Shown here: positions 5,254 through 14,256 of the stretch, piece after piece
Layout: every line of letters begins with the position of its first letter
Position numbering within the stretch: the stretch's first letter is position 1
Assembly (NCBI GenBank): GCA_949879775.1
Contig: CATLBW010000008.1
Coordinates: forward strand, 1-38,972
Direction of reading: 5' to 3'
Length of the DNA stretch: 38,972 nucleotides
Source of the DNA: an uncultured Lachnospiraceae bacterium
GTDB taxonomy: Bacteria > Bacillota > Clostridia > Lachnospirales > Lachnospiraceae
Made by a program: the position numbers and the translations under genes
The notes under the pieces: generated by a model
Databases searched by the model: none
The model's input: the letters and a program-made list of their open reading frames with translations, nothing else
Told to the model about the DNA's origin: nothing

Positions 5254-7697
5254 AACATACAATCCACAGACTGGCGCTCTCCAATGTGAAGCAGAACAAA
5301 TCAAGAAGCGTGTTGATGGTATTGTCTATTTTCCTGACGACGCTGCTTCTTTCCGCGATTGCCGGCGTTGGCTGCGGGATGGTGAGAAATAACCAGGTCA
5401 ACGCAGGAAACCTGTTTGGGAATTATGTGGCAACCCTTAGCAGGGTTCGTGAAGAGCAGTATGAAATGCTGAAACTGCGCAGCGAGTTCACCAGTGTAGG
5501 GAGGACGGCTTATGTTGCGGAGGCAGATTCTGGAAAAGCAGGCATTGATATTGGTTTGTCATTTATGGATATGGCTGCCGCGGAAAATAAAAACTTTATC
5601 CATACGCTGAAAGCGGGGATATTGCCCAAGGCGGAAAATGAAATTGTGGCCTCGCCAGAGTTTTTTGAGAGATTTGGCCTCTTAAACGCCAAGCCAGGGG
5701 ATCGTGTGTCCATACCTTTGCGCAAGGACAGCCGAAGTAAATTTGCAGAAAAAGAATTTGTTGTCAGTGGAGTGATACAATCTTCGCAGGCAGGAAGCGT
5801 CCAGAAAGCATTTCAAGGATTTGTGTCCCAGGAATTTTACGAGTCCTTGTATAGCAAGGAAACGCGTGCTTACGAGGTGACTTTGCGCATGAGTGACGCC
5901 CTGATGGAAGCGGACGTGGATTATGAGGAAGTCTTATGGGAAGCGGCGGGGTTCTGCGGCGTGGAAAAAGAAAATATTTCGCCTAATAAACAGTATCTCA
6001 GGTGGATCTATGATCCTGGCACAGAGACAATTTTGGGCTGCATATTGATTGGGCTTTTGGTAATTATAGTATCAGTTTCTGTTATTTATAATATTTTTCA
6101 GGTGGGAATGGTCCAAAAAATCCAGGAATATGGCAAGATTAAGGCTTTGGGGGCTACCAGGAAACAGATGAAGCAATTAATACTGCGGGAAGGGATGCTC
6201 TTAGCGGTTATCGGTATTCCCCTGGGCTTGCTTGCAGGCTGCGGCGTTGCCTTCCTGATGTGCCGTGAGCTTACCACCGGTTCACAAGCGGTGGTGGGCA
6301 TTGAGCTTAAGCATGTATCGGTCATTTCTTTTCCGCTTTTGCTGGTGGTAACCTTTTCCGCTTTTTTAACGGTACGTCTGGCATTATCACATCCTATGCG
6401 GGTGGCGGCAAAAACTTCGCCGGTGGAAGCCATGCGCTATCAGGAAAATACCAGCCGGGGAAAGAGTATGCGCAAAGGGCGCAAAAGTATCTCTGTCCTT
6501 GGCATGACGCTGTCCAACTTGTCGGCAAACCGCAGAAGGACAGTTTCTACCATCTGTACGATGGGTTTATCCTGCGTGTTGTTTGTAACGTTGTCCAATC
6601 TTGCCGGAAATATAGATAATAAGTTTGAAGCAAGGCGCAATGTCGAATATGGCCAGTTTTCCATAGCGCTGGATTATAGGTTAAACGACGAGGCTTACCC
6701 GGAGAATAACCTTTGCCAAATTCAGAAGAATAACCCGCTGGGCGAAGAATTTCAGGAAAAAATAAAAGCTATTCCAGGCGTCACGGAAGTTAAAAGCCGC
6801 AAATGCTTTGAAGCAGAAAACCTCAGCTTGAGCAGCATGGATGCGGATGGTGCTTATACGACAGTCTGTGTACTGGACAGGGAGGGATTTGAACGCTATG
6901 GAAAAGGCTCTGTTTTGGGGACTGTTAATTATGACGAGGTCGCTGCCGCAGACGGTATTCTTTATGGCTATTCTTTCTTTATGGAGAATTATGATTATAA
7001 AATAGGGCAGCGCTTGCAAGTGAAAGATTTGACAGGCAGCGGGGCAGTATATGAGGGAGAACTCATGGGAGCCTTTGGCAGCGCGCCTAGTGCATGGGTG
7101 ATTACGCAAGATACATTTGACAAACTTGGAATAGCAGAAGACGTAACAGAAATCGTTTGGGTAGACTGTAAGCAGAAGGATAAAGACAGCGTAGAAGACG
7201 CCATTTGGGAACTTGTGGCGGGTATGGAGCATGTAGAGACGGATTCTTATGACAGGGCCTTGAAGCAAACGCAGTATGGAAGCAGAATTATGCAGGGCGC
7301 AGCCTATATGTTTCTCGGGCTTTTGGGTATCATCGGCTTTTTTAATATGGCGAACACGATTATTACCGGAGCTGTGACAAGAAAGCGGGAGTTAGGCGTT
7401 TTGCAGGCGGTGGGGATGACAAACCGCCAGTTGAACTGGATGATGCAGCTAGAAGGAATCTTCTTTTCCGCAGGGACGATAGCAGTTTCCTTAATCGTTG
7501 GCAGTCCGCTGGGCTATACGCTCTTTCGTTACGCCAGGGAAATGCATGTGTATGGAATCAATGAATACCATTTCCCACTGCTGGAAATTGGTACAATGAT
7601 ACTGGCGATTGTGTTGCTGCAAGCCTCCTTATCATTTTTGCTCAGCAGGAATTTACGAAAAGAATCTTTGGTGGAACGTATTGCCTACCAGGGGTAA
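5250..7697 (+). CDS. ABC transporter permease with two FtsX domains
   Basis: The 815-aa membrane protein has about eight transmembrane segments: near residues 20-45, 257-282, 308-333, 345-372, 428-450, 681-705, 735-760 and 778-800. Two large extracytoplasmic domains lie at about 46-255 and 451-675. The motifs GKIKALGATRKQMKQLI and RKRELGVLQAVGMTNRQL, one after each extracytoplasmic domain, are the FtsX-type coupling segments that contact the ATPase. This double-FtsX layout differs from the 10-segment BceB permeases, which have a single external domain. The exported or sensed substrate is unknown. It forms an operon with the preceding ATPase gene. Confidence 0.9.
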   Translation: MKHTIHRLALSNVKQNKSRSVLMVLSIFLTTLLLSAIAGVGCGMVRNNQVNAGNLFGNYVATLSRVREEQYEMLKLRSEFTSVGRTAYVAEADSGKAGIDIGLSFMDMAAAENKNFIHTLKAGILPKAENEIVASPEFFERFGLLNAKPGDRVSIPLRKDSRSKFAEKEFVVSGVIQSSQAGSVQKAFQGFVSQEFYESLYSKETRAYEVTLRMSDALMEADVDYEEVLWEAAGFCGVEKENISPNKQYLRWIYDPGTETILGCILIGLLVIIVSVSVIYNIFQVGMVQKIQEYGKIKALGATRKQMKQLILREGMLLAVIGIPLGLLAGCGVAFLMCRELTTGSQAVVGIELKHVSVISFPLLLVVTFSAFLTVRLALSHPMRVAAKTSPVEAMRYQENTSRGKSMRKGRKSISVLGMTLSNLSANRRRTVSTICTMGLSCVLFVTLSNLAGNIDNKFEARRNVEYGQFSIALDYRLNDEAYPENNLCQIQKNNPLGEEFQEKIKAIPGVTEVKSRKCFEAENLSLSSMDADGAYTTVCVLDREGFERYGKGSVLGTVNYDEVAAADGILYGYSFFMENYDYKIGQRLQVKDLTGSGAVYEGELMGAFGSAPSAWVITQDTFDKLGIAEDVTEIVWVDCKQKDKDSVEDAIWELVAGMEHVETDSYDRALKQTQYGSRIMQGAAYMFLGLLGIIGFFNMANTIITGAVTRKRELGVLQAVGMTNRQLNWMMQLEGIFFSAGTIAVSLIVGSPLGYTLFRYAREMHVYGINEYHFPLLEIGTMILAIVLLQASLSFLLSRNLRKESLVERIAYQG

Positions 7698-7786
7698 CTT
7701 ATCAATAATTTGTATCAAGAAAAAAAGTACCAAAATATGAAAAAATATGCATATTTTATTATGCAGATTGATGCTATAATTATTCC

Positions 7787-8089
7787 TTAGGAAAATAGGT
7801 AATTGCGAAACTACTAAGTTATCAAAATTTCATATACAATTTATATAATTCTAAGCAAATATTTTATTTCATACAAAACCACGAAATGCAGGACGCACCA
7901 AACATTCCACCAAGCCTTTTACTGCTAAAATCATGTTCAGCATAGGCTTCCATGATTTTTAAGTCTTGGTTACATGGCGCTAAAATGCATTTCTTAGCTT
8001 TTGTATGATAAAATATTTTCTCTTAAATTTTTTGATTTGTATATGAAATTTATAAAATTATTGAGTTTCGCAATTGCCTATTTAAGAAA
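7787..8089. mobile_element. MITE-like long imperfect palindrome
   Basis: The segment 7795-8081 (287 bp) is an imperfect inverted repeat along nearly its whole length. The ends match as ATAGGYAATTGCGAAACT and complement. The arms stay related through TTTCATATACAA, AATATTTTAT, CATACAAAA and GAAATGCA. The centre holds AAAATCATG/CATGATTTT around a 15-nt loop. Outside the ends are 8-bp near-direct repeats, TTAGGAAA (7787-7794) and TTAAGAAA (8082-8089), which look like an aged target duplication. There is no ORF. It sits 22 bp from the GH97 start codon and takes up most of the 414-bp intergenic gap. Confidence 0.75.
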
Positions 8090-8111
8090 ATTGTGAAAGG
8101 AGCATCATAAT

Positions 8112-11100
8112 ATGAGGAGAAGGAAATGGTTTGCAAAGACAATTGCCCTGGTGATGGCAGCGGCGCTTTTGCCATTGCCGCAGGGGACTGCCTCCGTAAA
8201 GGCAGAAGAAGGCGCCGGGGAAGCGGCAGGACAAGCGGTGCAGGCGGCGCAGGGTACGTCAGTGCCCAGGCCAGACTATTTATGGGATTTTGAAAATGTG
8301 GATGGCAACAGCGCAGGCAGCACAGGCACAGTGAGCGGCGCCGCGACGCTGCATGGCGCGCAGGCAGCGGAGGGTGCAGTCGCCATAGGCGGCAATACAT
8401 ATTCTAAGCCGGGGAATAAGGTGTTGAATTTAACCGGCGGGAACAAAGGGACGTCGTATGCCGACTTGCCGGAAAATTTATATGAAGGCGTTTCTGCGGA
8501 CACAGGGCTTACCTGGTCGTTCTGGATGAAAGCGGACGCCGATGTGGTAAGTTACAGCAGGCTGTTTAGCTCCGCCGATAATAAGAATAAGAATGAATTT
8601 GCCTTTACGCCTTACGCAAAGGATAAGATGTGGAATGTTATATTTGATGACGAGCCGAATAAATACCGGCTGAAATACAGCGCAGAGCCGGAAAAAGGCG
8701 TCTGGAACTACATCACAATCGCCATATCGGGCGATGAAGCAGTTTTGTATGTAAACGGGGATGAGAGCCAGTCGGAATTGTTGGAGGGAAGCGCGGATTC
8801 ATTGAAAAAGAGGTTGGATGCCCTGTCAGCATTTACCAACCATGCGCTTGGCAAGACGGTTTCCACCTGGACGGACAAGGACTGCGCGGTGCAGTTGGAC
8901 GACGTTGCGCTCTATAAGGCCGCGCTGACGTCCGGGCAGGTTGCAGAGCTGGCGCGCAGTTATGGTTTACAGCCAATGGGACCGCGTGAACCGCAGGATG
9001 CGCAGGAAGGGCTTTATGGGCAGGGCAAGAAACAGCTTGCAATGGTGCAGGGGCTTACGGTATCGTCTGTGGACAATGCCAACCAGGTGAAGGTCTGGAA
9101 GGATGAGGGGAACCGTTATTATTATTCCGTGTCAAGGAATGGCAAAGTTGTGATTGAGTGTTCCGCGCTGGGGATTACGACGACGGCGGCTGATTTTACC
9201 TTTGGTATGGAGCTTGTGCCTGGCTCCATCCAGACGAGGCAGGGACGGGAAAAGTATGAAACCCTTCAGGGAAGCTCCTCGAAGGTTGATAAAGAATACA
9301 GGGAACTTTCCTTTACCCTTAAAAAGGGAAATGGCAACGTTACCATATATTTCCGCGTCTTTAACGACGGTATGGCTTACCGCTACGAGGTGGATGCAGA
9401 TACGGCAAGCGAAGGGGAGACGACAACCGTGACCGGGGACGCAAGCGAGTTCGTGCTTCCGGACACGGGCGATATCTGGACAATCAATACAAGCAATACT
9501 TATGAAGGGCGTGACTATACAAAGCGGACAATGGAAAGCCAATATGACGCGGCTGCTGAATACTCGACGCCGATTTTAGCTTCTCTTTCCGCAGACAGCG
9601 GCAATGCGTGGGTGCTCTTGTCAGAGGCGAACGTCTATAATGAAGAGAAACCTTATTGCGGCTCTGTGTTTAAGACCCAGGCAGGGGAGAAATCGTTCCA
9701 GGTCGTATTCGGGAAGTATTTAAAGCAGGAGACAAACCCTTCTTATGATAAGAAAAGGTACACGCCGGAATATGGCTATATCAAGGAAGTGCAGATGGAG
9801 GGTACGTTCCATACGCCCTGGAGGACGGCAGTGATTGCTTCTGATTTGGAAGGGGTTGCCAACAGCAGCCTGTTTACCGATTTAAACCCGCAGCCGGCGA
9901 AAGATTTTAGCTGGGTGGAGCCGGGGGCTTCCGTATGGTCCTGGTGGTCCAGCTCTTATGACGCCATTGAGTATAAGACCATGCAGGATTACATTGACTT
10001 CTCAGCGGAGGCAGGGATAAAGTACTGCCTGGTGGACTATGGCTGGGAGCTTTGGGATGATTATAAGACGAAGATTGCCCAATTGGTAAAGTACGGCGAA
10101 GAGAGGGGGGTGTCCCTGCTCGTGTGGTATGGGGTGAATAAGTTTGACGGCGACCATATCTTTGACCTGGACAGCAGGGAGGCGATTGAAGAGCAATTTG
10201 CCTGGTGTGAGGAAGTGGGGGTAAAGGGCGTGAAGGTCGATTATATCAACAGCGCCAGCCCGTTTGCCATGAATGTGATGTACCTTCTGGCAGACATCGC
10301 GGCGGACCACCATCTTGTGCTCAATTACCACGGCTGCATAAACCCGAGCGGAGAGAACCGCACCTACCCGAATATTTTATCCAGCGAGGCGGTTGCCGGG
10401 ATGGAAAATTATAAATGGAACAATGGCCCCGGTGTAGCTACGCTGCTGACGCTTCCTTATACGAGGAATGTGCTTGGCTCTATGGAATTTACGCCTACGG
10501 CATACCGCGTGCACAATTCAGACGCTACCGCAGGGTTGATGCTGGCACATGCGGTCGTCTATGAGTCGGCGGTGCAGACCTTTGCCCATTCAGCTTACGT
10601 TTACCAGGGCTATAACGGCCTATCCCTGATTTCAGATGTGCCGACAACTTGGGATGAAAGCAGGCTGCTGGAGGGATATCCGGGGGAGAGCGTGGTCCGT
10701 GCCAGGAGGAAAGGGGCTAACTGGTATCTGGGCGCGATGAGCCTTCCGGCTAAGACGTATGAGGTTCCCCTTAACTTTCTGGATGCGGGCGCAACTTACC
10801 ATGCATACATCTATAAGGACAATGCGGCAGGGGATGATATTGAGATTGAAACAAAAGAGGTGACGTCCCAGACCGTCCTGTCACTCCCGCTTTTAGCGAA
10901 CGGTGGTTGCAGCGTGAAATTCACGAAGACGGAACCGCTCAAGCAGACCGTATACGATAATTACAATTATTATGAAGCGGAAGATACTGCTTATGCAAGC
11001 CTTGGCGGTTCCGCTGTGATAGAGGAAAAGCAGTATGCTTCAAAATGGAAGATAGCAGGTTACCTTGGAAATGGGGGGACGCTGACCTTCCATAATATGA

Positions 11101-12116
11101 AAGCCAAGGCGGCCGGGGAATATGAATTGAAGCTGTATTTTGTGTCTGGGGAAAGCAGGGATTTATACCTCAAAGTCAATGACGGGGAGCCTATAGGGCT
11201 AAAAGGGCTGATCGGGTATCCCAAGGACTGGGGCGCGGTCGCAGGCTTGTCAATCCCGGTGCAGTTACAGGAAGGGGACAATACTATCCATTTTTATAAT
11301 GACACAGGCGCGGCCCCCAGTATTGACAGGGTTGGCATTTCAAAGCTTGATATTTCCGACGCCCAAATCAGCCTGTCCCAGGGCAGCTATGTGTATAATG
11401 GCAAGGATTGTACGCCTAAGGCAACGGTTACCATAAGAGGCGTAAAGCTGGAAGAAGGCGTGGATTTCAATGTTTCGTACAAGGGTAACCGTAACGCTGG
11501 GACTGCGCAGGCAGTGATAACCGGGATTGGCGGCTGTACCGGCACAGCCAGCAAACCATTTCAGATTAATAAAAAGCAGGCAGCCATTACAGGCAAGGCT
11601 AAATATGATAAGGCTTATGGCGCAAAGGCGTTTACGCTTGGGGTATCGTCTACAGCAGGCAAGGAAGGGAAGCTCTCCTATGCTTCCGATAATACGAAAG
11701 TGGCGAAAGTCTCTTCCGCTGGGAAGGTGACCTTGGTGTCCACCGGGCAGGCAGCCATTACGGTGAAGCTTTCATCCAACAATTATACGGCCAAAGCCTA
11801 TAAAGTTAAAATTCAGGTTAGGCCGTCCAAAGTGGCCCTATCTTCTGCCAGGAGCAAAAAGGCAAAGCAGGTTTCCGTTGCCTGGAAGAAGCTTTCTGCA
11901 AAGCAGAAGATATCCGGCTATCAGGTATCGCGCTCACTGAAGAAGAATTTTAAGGGGGCAAGGAATTCGTATGTAACGAAGAACGCCAAGTCGGCGGTGA
12001 TTAAAAAGTTAAAATCAAAGAAGCAGTATTATGTCCGCGTGCGCGCCTACACCAAAGTGGGGAAAACAAAACTGTACGGGGACTGGAGCAAGGCGAAAAA
12101 AGTAAAAGTGAAATAA
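8112..12116 (+). CDS. Secreted multidomain GH97 glycosidase (alpha-galactosidase/alpha-glucosidase family)
   Basis: This 1334-aa protein starts with a Sec signal peptide (RRRKW, hydrophobic stretch, cleavage near VKAEE). A LamG/concanavalin-like domain follows (about 55-295). The GH97 N-terminal beta domain and (beta/alpha)8 barrel occupy about 305-940. In the barrel, VKVDYINS supplies the probable nucleophile D710 and SSEAVAGME the probable acid E759. YHGCINPSGENRTYPN is a GH97 hallmark. The Asp at the nucleophile position points to the retaining, alpha-galactosidase-like branch. Downstream are a CBM6/35-like module (about 950-1080), two Ig-like modules and a fibronectin-III-like Lys-rich end. 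There is no LPXTG or SLH motif. The RBS is AAGGAG. It probably degrades plant or host alpha-glycans outside the cell. Confidence 0.88.
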   Translation: MRRRKWFAKTIALVMAAALLPLPQGTASVKAEEGAGEAAGQAVQAAQGTSVPRPDYLWDFENVDGNSAGSTGTVSGAATLHGAQAAEGAVAIGGNTYSKPGNKVLNLTGGNKGTSYADLPENLYEGVSADTGLTWSFWMKADADVVSYSRLFSSADNKNKNEFAFTPYAKDKMWNVIFDDEPNKYRLKYSAEPEKGVWNYITIAISGDEAVLYVNGDESQSELLEGSADSLKKRLDALSAFTNHALGKTVSTWTDKDCAVQLDDVALYKAALTSGQVAELARSYGLQPMGPREPQDAQEGLYGQGKKQLAMVQGLTVSSVDNANQVKVWKDEGNRYYYSVSRNGKVVIECSALGITTTAADFTFGMELVPGSIQTRQGREKYETLQGSSSKVDKEYRELSFTLKKGNGNVTIYFRVFNDGMAYRYEVDADTASEGETTTVTGDASEFVLPDTGDIWTINTSNTYEGRDYTKRTMESQYDAAAEYSTPILASLSADSGNAWVLLSEANVYNEEKPYCGSVFKTQAGEKSFQVVFGKYLKQETNPSYDKKRYTPEYGYIKEVQMEGTFHTPWRTAVIASDLEGVANSSLFTDLNPQPAKDFSWVEPGASVWSWWSSSYDAIEYKTMQDYIDFSAEAGIKYCLVDYGWELWDDYKTKIAQLVKYGEERGVSLLVWYGVNKFDGDHIFDLDSREAIEEQFAWCEEVGVKGVKVDYINSASPFAMNVMYLLADIAADHHLVLNYHGCINPSGENRTYPNILSSEAVAGMENYKWNNGPGVATLLTLPYTRNVLGSMEFTPTAYRVHNSDATAGLMLAHAVVYESAVQTFAHSAYVYQGYNGLSLISDVPTTWDESRLLEGYPGESVVRARRKGANWYLGAMSLPAKTYEVPLNFLDAGATYHAYIYKDNAAGDDIEIETKEVTSQTVLSLPLLANGGCSVKFTKTEPLKQTVYDNYNYYEAEDTAYASLGGSAVIEEKQYASKWKIAGYLGNGGTLTFHNMKAKAAGEYELKLYFVSGESRDLYLKVNDGEPIGLKGLIGYPKDWGAVAGLSIPVQLQEGDNTIHFYNDTGAAPSIDRVGISKLDISDAQISLSQGSYVYNGKDCTPKATVTIRGVKLEEGVDFNVSYKGNRNAGTAQAVITGIGGCTGTASKPFQINKKQAAITGKAKYDKAYGAKAFTLGVSSTAGKEGKLSYASDNTKVAKVSSAGKVTLVSTGQAAITVKLSSNNYTAKAYKVKIQVRPSKVALSSARSKKAKQVSVAWKKLSAKQKISGYQVSRSLKKNFKGARNSYVTKNAKSAVIKKLKSKKQYYVRVRAYTKVGKTKLYGDWSKAKKVKVK

Positions 12117-12141
12117 TGCAAAGCCCCATAGGGGAAATGGC

Positions 12142-12174
12142 AAGGCCCGGCGTGAGAAAATCGCGCCGGGCCTT
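12142..12174. terminator. GC-rich terminator between GH97 gene and the minus-strand small gene
   Basis: AAGGCCCGGCG pairs with CGCCGGGCCTT around a loop. The T-run is weak on both strands. It sits between two converging genes and could serve either. Confidence 0.6.
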
Positions 12175-12231
12175 ATAAAGGTTATTAGTAACAATTTCAT
12201 GCCTTACTTGGAAATAACAATTCAGGAAGAT

Positions 12232-12489
12232 TTATTCCGCGCTGTCCGTCGACAGGGCACCGAGGTAATCATTCAGCGCATCTACGTTCACCTCCGTCCG
12301 GGACGCGGTTGTCTGGCTGTCCTGGTTATGGAAATACCCGTAAGCGGAATAAGCGATCCAGCTTACCAATACCAGGCATACCAAGGTCCCGATGACGGAA
12401 TACAATATGCGCATTGCCTTTTCCTTTTTCATAGTTTTCTTGCGGTTTGCTTTTTCTTCTTTATAGCGGTCTACTTTTGCTTGGCTCAT
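12232..12489 (-). CDS. Small single-pass membrane protein, unknown function
   Basis: This 85-aa protein has a very basic N-terminus (KVDRYKEEKANRKKTMKKEK). One transmembrane helix follows (about residues 28-50, ILYSVIGTLVCLVLVSWIAYSAYGYF), then a short acidic outer tail ending ALSTDSAE. The charge pattern predicts N-terminus in, C-terminus out. AAGGAG precedes the start by 7 nt. The gene is transcribed divergently from thyA and converges on the GH97 gene. I do not recognise a functional family; short proteins of this layout are common and uncharacterised in Lachnospiraceae. Confidence 0.75.
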   Translation of the reverse strand: MSQAKVDRYKEEKANRKKTMKKEKAMRILYSVIGTLVCLVLVSWIAYSAYGYFHNQDSQTTASRTEVNVDALNDYLGALSTDSAE

Positions 12490-12615
12490 GATAACACTCC
12501 TTAGTTTATATTTTATCCTCCGCGAGGCGCGGGCGGAACTTTAACAATTTTCCTGTTCAAGTATACACCATTTTTGTGAAAAAGTCTTGAATTTTTTGAA
12601 AAAAATTAATTTCAA

Positions 12616-12644
12616 TTGAGATAGCGGGAGTTCTGTTATATAAT
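12616..12644 (+). promoter_or_regulatory. Promoter of thyA
   Basis: TTGAGA (12616-12621) and TATAAT (12639-12644) have a 17-bp spacer. They lie 34 bp upstream of the thyA start. Confidence 0.8.
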
Positions 12645-12678
12645 GTCGTAAGACAACCTGAGTGAAAAGGAGAAGGGA

Positions 12679-13527
12679 ATGAGCTTAGCTGACAACATTT
12701 TTATAAATATGTGCCGTGATATCCTGGACAACGGCGTCAGTACCGAGGGCGAGAAGGTGCGCCCGCATTGGGAGGACGGCAGCAGCGCCTATACCATTAA
12801 AAAATTTGGCGTGGTCAACCGCTATGACCTTGCTGAAGAATTTCCAGCAATTACCCTGCGCAGGACGGCAATCAAGAGCTGCACGGATGAAGTGTTGTGG
12901 ATTTGGCAGAAGAAATCTAACAATATTCACGACCTGCACAGCCATATCTGGGATGAGTGGGCGGACGAGTCAGGCTCTATCGGCAAGGCGTACGGCTATC
13001 AGATGGGTGTGAAGCATAAGTACCGGGAAGGCATGATGGACCAGGTGGACAGGGTGATTTTTGACTTAAAGAACAACCCGTTCAGCCGCCGGATTATGAC
13101 GAACCTGTATGTCCACCAGGATTTGAGCGAGATGAACCTTTATCCCTGCGCGTACAGCATGACATTCAATGTTACGCAAAAGACGGGGCATGGCAAGCTG
13201 ACCTTAAATGCTGTATTGAACCAGCGTTCCCAGGATGTGCTGACGGCAAACAACTGGAATGTGTGCCAGTATGCCGTGCTTATGCATATGCTGGCGCAGG
13301 TCTGCGATATGGAGGTTGGCGAGCTTGTGCATGTGATTGCAGACGCCCACATTTACGACAGGCATATTCCCTTGGTGGAGGAGCTGATTGCAAGAAAGAC
13401 GCACCCTGCGCCCACATTTTGGCTGAATCCTGAGATAAAGGACTTTTATGCGTTTACCAGGGAGGATGTGAGGCTTGACAATTATGTGACGGGCCCGCAG
13501 ATTGAGGATATCCCGGTAGCAATTTGA
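12679..13527 (+). CDS. thyA: Thymidylate synthase (ThyA type, atypical active-site loop)
   Basis: This 282-aa enzyme converts dUMP to dTMP using methylene-tetrahydrofolate. The fold is recognisable from the N-terminal EGEKVRPHW region, FSRRIMTNLYV, the catalytic Cys loop NLYPCAYSMTFNV (C157) and NQRSQDVLTANNWNV, where Arg and Ser bind phosphate. The residue after the catalytic Cys is Ala (A158), while classical ThyA has the PCH motif. LTANNWN replaces the usual LGLPFN. It is therefore a divergent ThyA branch, but with the nucleophile intact. AAAGGAG precedes the start. folA lies 170 bp downstream, so the two linked folate-cycle enzymes sit together, separated by the SD-hairpin repeat array. 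Confidence 0.88.
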   Translation: MSLADNIFINMCRDILDNGVSTEGEKVRPHWEDGSSAYTIKKFGVVNRYDLAEEFPAITLRRTAIKSCTDEVLWIWQKKSNNIHDLHSHIWDEWADESGSIGKAYGYQMGVKHKYREGMMDQVDRVIFDLKNNPFSRRIMTNLYVHQDLSEMNLYPCAYSMTFNVTQKTGHGKLTLNAVLNQRSQDVLTANNWNVCQYAVLMHMLAQVCDMEVGELVHVIADAHIYDRHIPLVEELIARKTHPAPTFWLNPEIKDFYAFTREDVRLDNYVTGPQIEDIPVAI

Positions 13528-13692
13528 CCTAAGGAGGGACCCACGAAGTGGGAGGATGCCTTAGGTCTCCTGACGGTTCCGATGAAGTAAATTTGACCTA
13601 AGGAGGGACCATATGGCATGAGGGGGGACCCAACGAAGTTGGGGAGAGTCCTGATGCCTAGTAGTGGAGCCAAAGAAGTAAACCTAAGGAGG
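13528..13692 (+). repeat. SD-hairpin repeat array 2 between thyA and folA
   Basis: Hairpin A (13528-13565) matches array 1: CCTAAGG/CCTTAGG outer stem, CCCAC-GAAG-GTGGG inner stem and an internal AAGGAGGG. A truncated unit follows (13597-13610). Hairpin B (13615-13658) has a different outer stem, GGCATGAGG/CCTGATGCC, and an extended inner stem CCCAAC-GAAG-GTTGGG. The last truncated unit CCTAAGGAGG (13683-13692) is the folA RBS, 5 nt from ATG 13698. The linker AGCCAAAGAAGTAAA resembles that of array 1. The array starts at the base directly after the thyA stop codon. Confidence 0.85.
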
Positions 13693-13697
13693 CGCTT

Positions 13698-14189
13698 ATG
13701 AATTTAATTGCAGCAGTTGATAAGAATTGGGCAATCGGCATGGATAATAAATTGCTGGTGCGGATTCCTGACGATATGAAGCGTTTTCGGCAGATGACTG
13801 TTGGGAAAGTGGTTATACTGGGAAGGAAGACATTGGAAACTTTTCCTGGCGGGCAGCCCTTGAAGGACCGCACCAATATTGTGCTGAGTAAGAATAAAGC
13901 TTATCGGGTGAAAGGCGCAGTCTGTGTGCACAGCATGGAAGGATTGTCCAAGGAATTGGAGAAATATAAAAGCGAGGATATATTTGTGATTGGCGGAGAA
14001 AGCATTTACCGCCAGTTGCTCGCGCAATGTGATACAGCATATATCACCAAACTGGACTACGCCTATCAGGCGGACGCGTGGTTCCCGAACCTGGATGAAG
14101 AGAAAGCGTGGCAGATAACGGAGGAGAGCGAAGAACAGACGTATTTTGATTTGGAGTATTATTTTGTGAAATATAGCAGGAAGACCTGA
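13698..14189 (+). CDS. folA: Dihydrofolate reductase
   Basis: This 163-aa protein is the standard length for chromosomal DHFR. It starts MNLIAAVDKNWAIGMDNKLL. The substrate-binding acidic residue is in IPDDMKRF (D26), followed by VVILGRKTLETFPGG (NADPH site) and EDIFVIGGESIYRQLL. It reduces dihydrofolate produced by ThyA to tetrahydrofolate. Translation starts from the truncated SD repeat at 13683-13692. The gene lies downstream of thyA and probably shares its transcript, because no terminator with a T-run separates them; the array hairpins could modulate this. Confidence 0.93.
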   Translation: MNLIAAVDKNWAIGMDNKLLVRIPDDMKRFRQMTVGKVVILGRKTLETFPGGQPLKDRTNIVLSKNKAYRVKGAVCVHSMEGLSKELEKYKSEDIFVIGGESIYRQLLAQCDTAYITKLDYAYQADAWFPNLDEEKAWQITEESEEQTYFDLEYYFVKYSRKT

Positions 14190-14256
14190 ATGAAGCAAGT
14201 GTCAGGGCGTCCGCGGAAGTTTACCATAGGCAGGGTTTCGGAAAAAGGTGGGAACC

